Part shown: in pieces, positions 1 to 7,526 of the stretch
Layout of the letters: every line of letters begins with the position of its first letter
How positions within the stretch are numbered: the stretch's first letter is position 1
Assembly (NCBI GenBank): GCA_008671285.1
Contig: RPYR01000218.1
Location: forward strand, 1-13,668
Source: Collinsella aerofaciens
GTDB taxonomy: Bacteria > Actinomycetota > Coriobacteriia > Coriobacteriales > Coriobacteriaceae
Direction of reading: 5' to 3'
DNA: 13,668 nucleotides
Position numbers and translations under genes: made by a program
Notes under the pieces: model-generated
Told to the model about the DNA's origin: nothing
The model's database searches: none
The model's input: only the letters and a program-made list of their open reading frames with translations

Positions 1-267
1 CTTATTGCAGTCGGTGAGTAAGTGCTTGCAGCCCAGCTATTTCACGACATTCGCGAAGTAGCGTGCGTATTTGGGGCGCAAAAAGCTCAGGTTGCCCAGC
101 TCGCCAAAGTGAATCTTGATGGCGACGAACTTGTTCTCAAAGTCGATCTGCTCAATTCCGGCGCGGCGGATGAGGCGCTTGAGCTTGTCGAGCTGGCTCT
201 CGCGAGCATGCGTGCGCAGGTTGGTGAAGTACACCTTGGCGGGTGCTGCGGGTGCAGTTGCGGTCAT
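1..267 (-). pseudogene. DUF362-family protein, N-terminal part, interrupted by an in-frame TAG
   Basis: The minus strand encodes 76 residues from an ATG at 265-267, with a GAGGGG ribosome site (276-281) eight bases upstream. The segment KVYFTNLRT, the phrase FVAIKIHFGE and the following GNLSFLRP resemble the N-terminus of DUF362 proteins, which are usually about 370 residues long, often iron-sulfur linked and of poorly defined role. A TAG stop lies at 37-39. The same frame continues beyond it as LGCKHLLTDCNK, matching the family's usual L-G-x-K-x-x-L-T-D-C-N segment. The stop therefore sits inside a conserved region rather than at a natural end. The gene runs off the window edge. The simplest reading is a nonsense-mutated pseudogene. 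A sequencing error or programmed UAG readthrough cannot be excluded from this window. Family assignment is by recognition of motifs. Confidence 0.72.
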
Positions 268-309
268 AAATCTATCCCCTCGGTCTATATGGCGTTACAG
301 ACATAAGAG

Positions 310-340
310 ATGGTACCCGTTGAAGCAGGGTCAAAGTCAA
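310..340 (-). promoter_or_regulatory. Candidate promoter with a 19-bp spacer, possibly MerR-type
   Basis: On the minus strand, TTGACT (335-340) and TACCAT (310-315) are separated by 19 bases and lie about 45 bases upstream of the DUF362 start codon. The spacer holds a short dyad, ACCC and GGGT separated by 9 bases (315-318 and 328-331). A lengthened spacer with a central dyad is the layout of promoters activated by MerR-family regulators. The -10 matches consensus at only 4 of 6 positions and no regulator gene is in view, so this is a hypothesis. Confidence 0.35.
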
Positions 341-351
341 GCGCAACACCT

Positions 352-519
352 AGTCATTGGGGACAGACTTAAATGACTGAAACCACTCATTGGGGACAGA
401 CCTAAATGAGTGCCTCGCCACCTGGCAGCTAGGGACGTTCCTTTCCTGCCGGCAGCTGGGGACAGTCCTTGCCAGCACGGCCGGCGAACCGGCGAATCGG
501 CAAAGACTGTCCCCGATGA
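352..519. repeat. Cluster of REP-like palindromic repeats with GGGGACAG core
   Basis: This gap contains five related units. Units 1 (354-376) and 2 (387-409) are 23-base direct repeats differing at one internal base, each closed by complementary ends AGTCATT/AATGACT (352-358, 372-378) and ACTCATT/AATGAGT (385-391, 405-411). Units 3 (424-450) and 4 (451-473) are tandem hairpins that both begin GGCAGCT and contain GGGAC followed by TCCTT. Unit 5 (499-519) is inverted: read on the minus strand it starts TCATCGGGGACAGTC. Bases 458-473 and 499-514 form an inverted repeat matching at 15 of 16 positions. The cluster ends directly at the stop codon of the FtsX-type permease, so it may also end that transcript. 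Similar palindromes in other bacteria are mobilised by REP-associated Y1 transposases; none is seen here. Confidence 0.8.
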
Positions 520-3186
520 CTACTCCTGCACCTTGAGAGCTTCGGCCAGGCCCACACGTTTGATGGAACGCATGTGCAGCAGCGCCACGACCAGGTAGGT
601 CACAAAGCCGATTCCTGCGCACGCCGCCATGGACCAAGCGGGCACGTAGATCTCGATATTGCCGTTGTAGGCGAGCAGCATCGAGCGGAAGATGGCCGTG
701 AGCGAGCCGATAATGACCGGCAGGCTCAGCACGAGCGACGCCGCCACGCACAGCGTGATCGAGCGGATGTACAGATGCGAGATCTCGCTATCGCGATAGC
801 CAAAGACTTTCATGTAGCTGATCGACCGGGCGCTGTGGTCGATCACAGCCTTGGTCAGCAGGTACATAAACAGCAGGAAGATGAACACCGCAAGCCCAAC
901 CATCATGCCGATCATTTTGCTCATCATGCCGATGAACTGGTCGCCCACGGCGCGCATGTCGTCGGGCGTGGTGTCGCCGGCAAAGTAGCGCGCGTCGAGG
1001 TCGAGCTTCTCGTTGCTCACGTAGCCATTAAAGTAGGCGGCGTCGTTGCCGAACAGCTCGTTAAAGTCGTCGATGCTCATATAGACATTCATATCCGACT
1101 TAGAGCCCCAAACGCAGTCCTTGCCCACGTACTCAAAGGAATAATTCTTGCCCTCGTACTTGTCGCGAAGCTTAACCTTCTGACCCTCGCTCCAGCCAAA
1201 CTTGTCGAGCAAGCCACCGCCAAAGACGACGCGTCCGTTGCCGACGTCCAGCCCTTTCCAGTAGCGCGAATCGGGCGAGATGCCGTAGACGGAAATCGTC
1301 TCCTCGCCATTACCATCGCCGCGGTCGTATTGCAGCTGGTAAACGGCGTATTTCTCGGCCTGCGCGATTGTACCCGCGCCGTTGTCGGTCGTATTGATCG
1401 GGTGGATATCGTCGTTGTCAGTGTCGATCTTAGAGGCCTTGTCGATCAAGTCGATAGCCTCGTCGCGGTCGCAGCCGAGGGCATCGGCAAGATCGTCAAG
1501 GCGCGCGTAGAGCGCATCCTTCTTGTCCTGAACCTTGGCAAGCGCATTCTGCGCTGCGGTCAGGCTCTCGGCAGACGGAGACGCGGTCGCGGCATCGGCT
1601 GCCGCCTGCGCCGCATCGGCCGCATCGTCAAGCTCGTCATCGGCATCCTGGGCGGCGGAAAGCAGCGCGCCGTCAACCGACTGCAAGCGCTCGAGTGCCG
1701 ACCACTGCTCACGCTCCTCGGCAGTGCCCTCGAGCTCCAGCGGAGCCTTGAGCGTGTACTGGTGCTCGGCGACCAGGCTTGTCTCGAGGTTGTCCGCGTA
1801 GTGCGTCATCGTGGGCAGAATCGCCAGGCCAAAGAGCAGCAGCAGCGAGGCAAACGCAATGCCCACGAAGAGCGTGGCGAAGTTGCCCAGGTTGCGCAGG
1901 AAGATACGCAGGCGGAAACGGGAAACAAAGCCCATACGCTCCGGCAGCTGCAGGCCACGCTTGGTGCCCGATTTGCCGCTCGCTTCGTGACGAAGAAACT
2001 GCAACGGCGTCTTGCCCATCTTGCGAAGCAGGCCCACCAGCGTGATGAGGATGAGCGCGGCGGCGGGAACCACGGCGCACTTCACAAAGATCTCCAATCT
2101 CCAGTACACCTGGAAGGGCGGCAGACTGTACGATCCGTAATAGAGGCTGCGCATGGGCTCGGTAAAGAACACAACGCCGAGTGCAGTGCCCAAAAGCGCC
2201 GCGAGCACACCCACGATGGCGGGAAGCGCCAGGTAGTGGAGTACAATCTCGCGACGACGATAGCCGCTGGCGAGCAGCGTGCCGATGATGGCGCTCTCCT
2301 CCTCGATGGTCGCGTCGGTAAGGACCACAAAGACGAACGCCATAATCACGATAATAATGTCGAGCAGCGTCATCCACATCATGGAGTCGCCGTCCACGTC
2401 GTCGCGCGCATAGCCAATGCCCTGATTGGAATCGGCGTCGATGAGGTCATCCACGCGCGCATGGGCATCGGTCAGTGCCTCGACCATATCCTGCTCCGCA
2501 TCGATGCGATCCGCAGTGGGGAGGTCGCGATCGGTAAAGGTAAAGGAGTAGGTGTAGGCAGGCGCGCCGCCGGCATCCTCGAGCGCGGCAAAGCCGGCGT
2601 CGGTGACCTCGGCCACGCCATAGGTGATGGTGTTCACCGTAAAGTCCGAATTGTTGAGGAACAGCGCCTGGCTGTCGGGCTGGGTCATGATGCCGCAGAT
2701 GGTGTAGGTGCGCCCCTCGAGCTCGACCTTATCGCCCACGGCGAGGTCGTTGTTGGTGGCAAAAACGCGGTCGATTGCTACCTCGTCGTCCGCCTTGGGC
2801 TCCTTGCCCTCACAGTAGGACGCGATATCGACCTTGGTGCGGTGCGCATAGGTGCGCAGCGTGCGCTTGGTGCCGTCGTCGCCGGCGGTCTTTTTGATGA
2901 TGGCGTCGATGGAGAAATTCTTGTAGAGCGTGACGCCGCCGGCATCGTCAGCTGCGCCCTCGGCTGCTTTGAGTTGATTGTCGGTAGCCTCGAAGGAGGT
3001 GGTCACGCGGCCGTCTTCGATGATGTACTCGTCGCGCATGCCGTCGATGAGGCAGCCGATGGAGTGGGCCGCGAGCAAAAAGCCCGAGGTAAGGGCGATG
3101 CTTCCGCACATAAGCAAAAAGATGCCCAGGTACTTGCCGATATTACGGCGCAGCTCGCGCGGGAGACGTTTTGCGAGAGGTGTCAT
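520..3186 (-). CDS. FtsX/MacB-type ABC transporter permease with a large coiled-coil extracytoplasmic domain
   Basis: This is the membrane subunit (888 residues) partnering the ATPase just upstream. One membrane segment (about 17-42) is followed by an extracytoplasmic domain. A first FtsX-type block with three segments comes next (about 270-292, 318-342, 367-388). After one further segment (about 436-457) there is a second outer domain, then a second three-segment FtsX block (about 757-780, 808-832, 848-872). This duplicated layout is typical of large Gram-positive FtsX-family permeases tied to lipid, lipoprotein or antimicrobial-peptide handling. The substrate cannot be told. Residues about 490-570 of the second outer domain are very rich in Ala and Asp and probably form a coiled coil. 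I chose ATG 3184-3186: a TTG at 3199-3201 in the same frame would overlap the ATPase gene. The chosen start lies 8 bases after the ATPase stop, with AGGCGG just upstream. Confidence 0.9.
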   Translation of the reverse strand: MTPLAKRLPRELRRNIGKYLGIFLLMCGSIALTSGFLLAAHSIGCLIDGMRDEYIIEDGRVTTSFEATDNQLKAAEGAADDAGGVTLYKNFSIDAIIKKTAGDDGTKRTLRTYAHRTKVDIASYCEGKEPKADDEVAIDRVFATNNDLAVGDKVELEGRTYTICGIMTQPDSQALFLNNSDFTVNTITYGVAEVTDAGFAALEDAGGAPAYTYSFTFTDRDLPTADRIDAEQDMVEALTDAHARVDDLIDADSNQGIGYARDDVDGDSMMWMTLLDIIIVIMAFVFVVLTDATIEEESAIIGTLLASGYRRREIVLHYLALPAIVGVLAALLGTALGVVFFTEPMRSLYYGSYSLPPFQVYWRLEIFVKCAVVPAAALILITLVGLLRKMGKTPLQFLRHEASGKSGTKRGLQLPERMGFVSRFRLRIFLRNLGNFATLFVGIAFASLLLLFGLAILPTMTHYADNLETSLVAEHQYTLKAPLELEGTAEEREQWSALERLQSVDGALLSAAQDADDELDDAADAAQAAADAATASPSAESLTAAQNALAKVQDKKDALYARLDDLADALGCDRDEAIDLIDKASKIDTDNDDIHPINTTDNGAGTIAQAEKYAVYQLQYDRGDGNGEETISVYGISPDSRYWKGLDVGNGRVVFGGGLLDKFGWSEGQKVKLRDKYEGKNYSFEYVGKDCVWGSKSDMNVYMSIDDFNELFGNDAAYFNGYVSNEKLDLDARYFAGDTTPDDMRAVGDQFIGMMSKMIGMMVGLAVFIFLLFMYLLTKAVIDHSARSISYMKVFGYRDSEISHLYIRSITLCVAASLVLSLPVIIGSLTAIFRSMLLAYNGNIEIYVPAWSMAACAGIGFVTYLVVALLHMRSIKRVGLAEALKVQE

Positions 3187-3194
3187 GGTGCCGC

Positions 3195-3920
<726 letters not shown>

Positions 3921-4001
3921 TGTTAGCCTCGTGCTACTTTATGAACGTAATAGTAAACCTTGGCGAACTATTTTGGGGCGAGGCCTAGGATTTATTTCAG
4001 A

Positions 4002-5207
4002 CTAGGCGCGAGATTTAGCGCGTGCGAGGGCGAGGCCTGCGGCGGCGATGGCTGCGGCGAAGAGCACGGTGACGCCTAGGTCGCAGGCGATGTCGCCCAG
4101 CACGGCAGACGTCAGGTCCGAGGCGAGCGCCTTGCTAATCGCGTCGTTCACCCAATACGTCGGCACAAAGTGCGCCACGGTCTGCACGGCCGAGCCCATG
4201 AGCGACAACGGCATCCAGGCGCCGCCCAAAAACGTCATGAGCATGCCAAGCAGGTTGCCCACACCGTTGAGCAACTCCTCGCGCGCGCCCAGGCTCGAAA
4301 GGGCAAAGCCAACGGCCAGTGGCGTCAGCGCTAGGGCAAACGTTGCCGCCAGCGCCAGACACACGCGGCCCACGCCGACCTCGGCAACCGCACCGGCAAA
4401 GCCCACGACGCCCAGCATGATCGACACAAACCAGATGCAGACGGTGAGCACGGCGGCGGCCGCAAACACAGCAAACGAACGCTGGCGCTCGGAGATTGGG
4501 CCGGCATCCATACGACGCACGCGCTCGGGCTCGTTCATGCCCGAGAACACCAACCCCACAGATACGATGACCGACGAGATAATCGCGTACGCGCCAAAGT
4601 TGAAATACGACTCGAGCGTGGCGGCGGCAGTCGAGTCGACCTTGACCTGCTCGATCTCGACCTCGGCACGCTCGGTGGCCGCGTGTTCGGCAGCCTTGGC
4701 AACGTCGCCGTTAGAAGCAGCGGGCTCAAGTGCGGCCGCAGCGCCCGCGAGCGAGATCCAGCGCGAGGCCTCGGCAGACGAAAGCGCCGCCGCCATGGTG
4801 CCGGCACCGTAGGTCACATCGAGCCTGGGCAGAGACTCCCCCGCGCGGGCGGCTGCAACGAGGTCGCCCTCAAACCCCTCCGGGATAAAGAACACGCAGT
4901 CGGCGCTGCCCTTGGCGCTGTTGCTCTTGGAGAGCGCGTCCGCAAGGTCGTAGGTGCCGTCGCCGACGCCCGTGACCAGCTCAAAGCGCGAACCCAGATG
5001 CTTGGTAAGCGCGCGCGAAAGGTCGCTGTCGTCGCGGTCGACCACGATCACGTTGGCATCGTAGGGCTTGTACTCGGTGAGCTGCGACGAGTCCCAGCTC
5101 ACCGATGCCGCGATGAATACGCCCATGAGCGAGATGAACACCGTATAGATGAGCAGGTAGAACGGGTGCGCCAGCGCCATGCGAAGCGCGGTCTTAAAGG
5201 TGCTCAT
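4002..5207 (-). CDS. ABC-2 family exporter permease (second permease of the operon)
   Basis: The 401-residue protein has one N-terminal membrane segment (about 16-36), an extracytoplasmic domain of roughly 165 residues, and five C-terminal segments (about 203-222, 245-270, 282-303, 312-334, 375-395). This is the layout of ABC-2 (ABC2_membrane_3-like) drug or peptide exporters. The stretch GGAWMPLSLM near the fifth segment is characteristic of this superfamily. The start is ATG 5205-5207, preceded by an excellent GGAAGGAG site five bases away. A TTG in the same frame at 5220-5222 is much less likely. The start overlaps the end of the upstream permease by 14 bases, indicating translational coupling. 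The two permeases share topology but little obvious sequence, so a heterodimer is the likely functional unit. The stop is at 4002-4004; a weak 6-bp inverted repeat (3983-3988, 4002-4007) straddles it. The substrate is unknown. Confidence 0.88.
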   Translation of the reverse strand: MSTFKTALRMALAHPFYLLIYTVFISLMGVFIAASVSWDSSQLTEYKPYDANVIVVDRDDSDLSRALTKHLGSRFELVTGVGDGTYDLADALSKSNSAKGSADCVFFIPEGFEGDLVAAARAGESLPRLDVTYGAGTMAAALSSAEASRWISLAGAAAALEPAASNGDVAKAAEHAATERAEVEIEQVKVDSTAAATLESYFNFGAYAIISSVIVSVGLVFSGMNEPERVRRMDAGPISERQRSFAVFAAAAVLTVCIWFVSIMLGVVGFAGAVAEVGVGRVCLALAATFALALTPLAVGFALSSLGAREELLNGVGNLLGMLMTFLGGAWMPLSLMGSAVQTVAHFVPTYWVNDAISKALASDLTSAVLGDIACDLGVTVLFAAAIAAAGLALARAKSRA

Positions 5208-6381
5208 AGCGGCTCCTTCCAAAGATCAGCGTGGCGGCGGCAACGAACAGCAGCGCCATCAGGACGAGCGCGCCGGCGCGAACGGCAAAGGGGCTCAGGT
5301 CCTCAAAGAAATACAGGCGGTTGAACATGTCGCAGATGAGCTTGACGGGATTGAGCCAGCACTCGGTCGGACAGGCGCGAGCGACGTCGTCGGCAAGCGC
5401 CATCGCCGGCTCGCCGTAGAGACCGGCGAACAGGGCACACGTGGTGGCAAAGCCTGTGAGGATGCCCGACTTGGACGCCTTTCCGCCCTTAACGGGCAGC
5501 GTGCCCACAAAGAGCCCCAGGCCCGTCGCGGCAAGCGCGGAGGCAGCGCCGCCCACCAGGCAGAGCCCCTCGCGCCCGCCAAAGTCGACGCCAACAACCA
5601 GACGCACGTAGCCAATCGCGATCGCCATCGAGGCAAAGGAAACCAGCCACGATCCGACAAAAATACCGGCCAGCGACGCCGTCTTGGAAAGGCCGCCCAC
5701 GCATCGGCGAGCGCCAAGGCCGGACAGATTGGGCTGCAGATCGACGACGCTCAAGGCGGAAAACTCGGCAGACATCATCGCGACCAGACCAAAGAGTGCG
5801 TAATAGTAGATGACCGTGCCATCGGGCGTGGTACGTGTCAGGCTTACGCGGCGGGTGCCGCCCTCGAGCGACAGGGCGCGCGCAACCGCCTCCGGGTCGG
5901 CGAGCGCCGCCGGGTTGTCCTGGGCGATCTGGCGCATGAGCTCGGCATTTTGCGTATACGAGCTTACCACCGTCTCCAGGATGCTGCGATCGGTGAGCAC
6001 CGACGAGGCGCGCGAGCTGTCGTAGCTCGAAAGCAGCGTGAGTTTGGGCGCGCCTTCGGCGTCGACCGTATAGATGCCCGCAACCTCGCCGGCCTTAAGC
6101 GCACGGTTCGCATCGGCTGCGTCGTCGAGCTCGTGGATCTCGAGCAGTTGATCGTCGCCTTCCTTGGCAAGCGACGTCGCCACGTCCTTAAAGGTCGAGG
6201 CGTCCCAGGCCTCGTCCGCCACGACGGCCACCGGCACCGGGTCGATCTTGCCGTCGGAGCTGAGGTTCGCAAACATAAACATGAACATCGTGGAAAGCGC
6301 GATGGGAAAGAGAGCACCCCAAACCCACGTGCTCGGCCGGCGCAGCAGCGTCTTGACCGTGATAATAATGGTGTTGAACAT
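5194..6381 (-). CDS. ABC-2 family exporter permease (first permease of the operon)
   Basis: This 395-residue integral membrane protein has a first segment at about 19-38 and a long outer loop (about 40-188). Five more segments follow (about 190-212, 235-257, 273-293, 304-322, 368-386). The 1+5 topology with a soluble outer domain matches ABC-2 exporters of the NatB/YhaP kind. The ATG at 6379-6381 has AGGGGG six bases upstream and lies 9 bases after the ATPase stop. The next permease gene overlaps its 3' end. The order ATPase, permease, permease and the shared topology suggest one transporter made of two ATPase copies and one of each permease. That stoichiometry is inferred from related systems. 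Likely cargo classes are drugs, peptides or lipid-linked compounds; the sequence does not decide among them. Confidence 0.88.
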   Translation of the reverse strand: MFNTIIITVKTLLRRPSTWVWGALFPIALSTMFMFMFANLSSDGKIDPVPVAVVADEAWDASTFKDVATSLAKEGDDQLLEIHELDDAADANRALKAGEVAGIYTVDAEGAPKLTLLSSYDSSRASSVLTDRSILETVVSSYTQNAELMRQIAQDNPAALADPEAVARALSLEGGTRRVSLTRTTPDGTVIYYYALFGLVAMMSAEFSALSVVDLQPNLSGLGARRCVGGLSKTASLAGIFVGSWLVSFASMAIAIGYVRLVVGVDFGGREGLCLVGGAASALAATGLGLFVGTLPVKGGKASKSGILTGFATTCALFAGLYGEPAMALADDVARACPTECWLNPVKLICDMFNRLYFFEDLSPFAVRAGALVLMALLFVAAATLIFGRSRYEHL

Positions 6382-6390
6382 AGCTGCCCC

Positions 6391-7329
6391 CTAGTCGCGC
6401 AGCTCGCGGCCGGTGATCTCGAGGAACACGTCGTTGAGGGTCGGCGGCTCGCTCCACACGCGGCCGAGCGCCACGTCGGCGGCGCGCAGCGTGTCGAGGA
6501 TGTCCACCAGGTTGTGCGGGCTCGCCTCGCAGGTGCAGACGAGCTCGCCGCCGGACAGCTCGACGCTGAGCACGTGCTCGTGGGCGCGCAGGCGCTCGAC
6601 TGTGGCGACCTCGACGGCGCCGACCTCGACAGTCACGCGCTCGCCCATCTGAATCATGCGCTTGAGCTCGTCGTTGGTGCCCTGCGCCAGCACGCGGCCG
6701 CCGTCCATGATCATGATGCGGCTGCAAATCTGCTCGACTTCCTCCATGTAATGGCTGGTATACACCACCGTGGCGCCCTCGTCGCGCAGGCGGCAGATGC
6801 CCTCCAGGATGGCGTTGCGGCTCTGCGGGTCGACTGCCACCGTGGGCTCATCAAAGAAGATGAGCTCGGGCTTGTGCGCAATGCCGCAGGCAATGTTGAG
6901 GCGACGCGCCAGGCCGCCCGAGAGCTTGCCGGGGCGAAACTTGGTAAAGTCGCCCAGCCCGACAAAGTCGATCGCCTCGTCCACCAGCGCGCGACGGCGT
7001 TTGCGGTCGTTGACGTAGAGGCTGCAGAAATAGTCGATGTTCTCGCGCACGGTGAGCTCGTCGAACACCGCCACCTGCTGCGGCACCACACCGATGCGGC
7101 GCTTGAGGTCGTAGCGGGCGGGCGTCATGGGCTCGCCGAACAACTCGATGGTGCCCTTATCGTAGGCAAGCAGCTGCAGGATACAGTTGATGGACGTGGT
7201 TTTGCCCGAGCCGTTGGGGCCGAGCAGGCCAAAGATCTCGCCGGGGGCGATGCTCAGGTTAAAGTGGTCGAGCGCGATAAGATCGTCATAGCGCTTGACG
7301 AGGTTTTCGACGTGGACGATGTCTGTCAT
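6391..7329 (-). CDS. ABC-2 exporter ATP-binding protein
   Basis: This 312-residue ATPase is the first gene of the exporter operon. It shows Walker A GPNGSGKTT (37-45), Q-loop VVPQQ (Gln84), signature LSGGLARR (136-143), Walker B LIFFDEP (156-162) and switch histidine in TSHYMEE (His193). The C-terminal extension from about residue 225, ending in PTLNDVFLEITGRELRD, is typical of the DrrA/CcmA-like multidrug exporter ATPases. The D-loop region reads VAVDP where most relatives have GLDP, a mild variation. I chose ATG 7327-7329 because GGAAGGG lies seven bases upstream and the family's conserved start follows at once. A longer frame to 7395 would add 22 low-quality residues. The gene is divergent from the histidine kinase gene across a 197-base region, which suggests control by that two-component system. 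Confidence 0.93.
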   Translation of the reverse strand: MTDIVHVENLVKRYDDLIALDHFNLSIAPGEIFGLLGPNGSGKTTSINCILQLLAYDKGTIELFGEPMTPARYDLKRRIGVVPQQVAVFDELTVRENIDYFCSLYVNDRKRRRALVDEAIDFVGLGDFTKFRPGKLSGGLARRLNIACGIAHKPELIFFDEPTVAVDPQSRNAILEGICRLRDEGATVVYTSHYMEEVEQICSRIMIMDGGRVLAQGTNDELKRMIQMGERVTVEVGAVEVATVERLRAHEHVLSVELSGGELVCTCEASPHNLVDILDTLRAADVALGRVWSEPPTLNDVFLEITGRELRD

Positions 7330-7514
7330 GAGGCGGCCCTTCCGTTGATTGCGGCCCGGTACGATTGCATCATCGCAGGAGCCGCCGGCGCGCACCAGTG
7401 AGCTTTGTCACGAGTGCGAGGCTTGGCCGCGTGGCCTGCCGACGCCCCCGATTTGCCGCGTGGGAGGAATGTCACAGTTGCGCAGGCGGCCCCTCCACCA
7501 CGCGCGGCTTCGCG

Positions 7515-7520
7515 TACAAT
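7515..7520 (+). promoter_or_regulatory. -10 element TACAAT giving a probable leaderless kinase transcript
   Basis: TACAAT (5 of 6 consensus bases) ends six bases before the kinase ATG at 7527-7529. Transcription would then begin at or next to the A of the start codon. No purine-rich ribosome site precedes the ATG, in contrast to every other gene start in the window. This fits the leaderless mRNAs common in Actinomycetota. No convincing -35 is visible. The rest of the divergent gap (7330-7514) holds two imperfect copies of TGTCAC-N3-TGCG (7406-7418, 7470-7482), whose similarity is not beyond chance. Confidence 0.6.
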
Positions 7521-7526
7521 ACCCGT

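Noticed and set aside
352..519. CRISPR array
   Set aside because: The units are few, unevenly spaced, partly inverted and self-palindromic, with no spacers of constant size and no cas genes nearby.
350..751. Minus-strand frame covering the repeat cluster and the permease 3' end
   Set aside because: Its C-terminus is simply the translated GGGGACAG repeats and the rest is an out-of-frame copy of the permease.
3983..4007. Terminator between the ABC-2 operon and the MacB-type unit
   Set aside because: The inverted repeat GCCTAG/CTAGGC is only 6 bp with a 13-base loop and no following T run; readthrough cannot be excluded.
5179..7401. 740-codon plus-strand open frame opposite the ABC-2 operon
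   Set aside because: It runs antisense through three well-supported exporter genes and has the composition of a shadow frame; no ribosome site or domain supports it.
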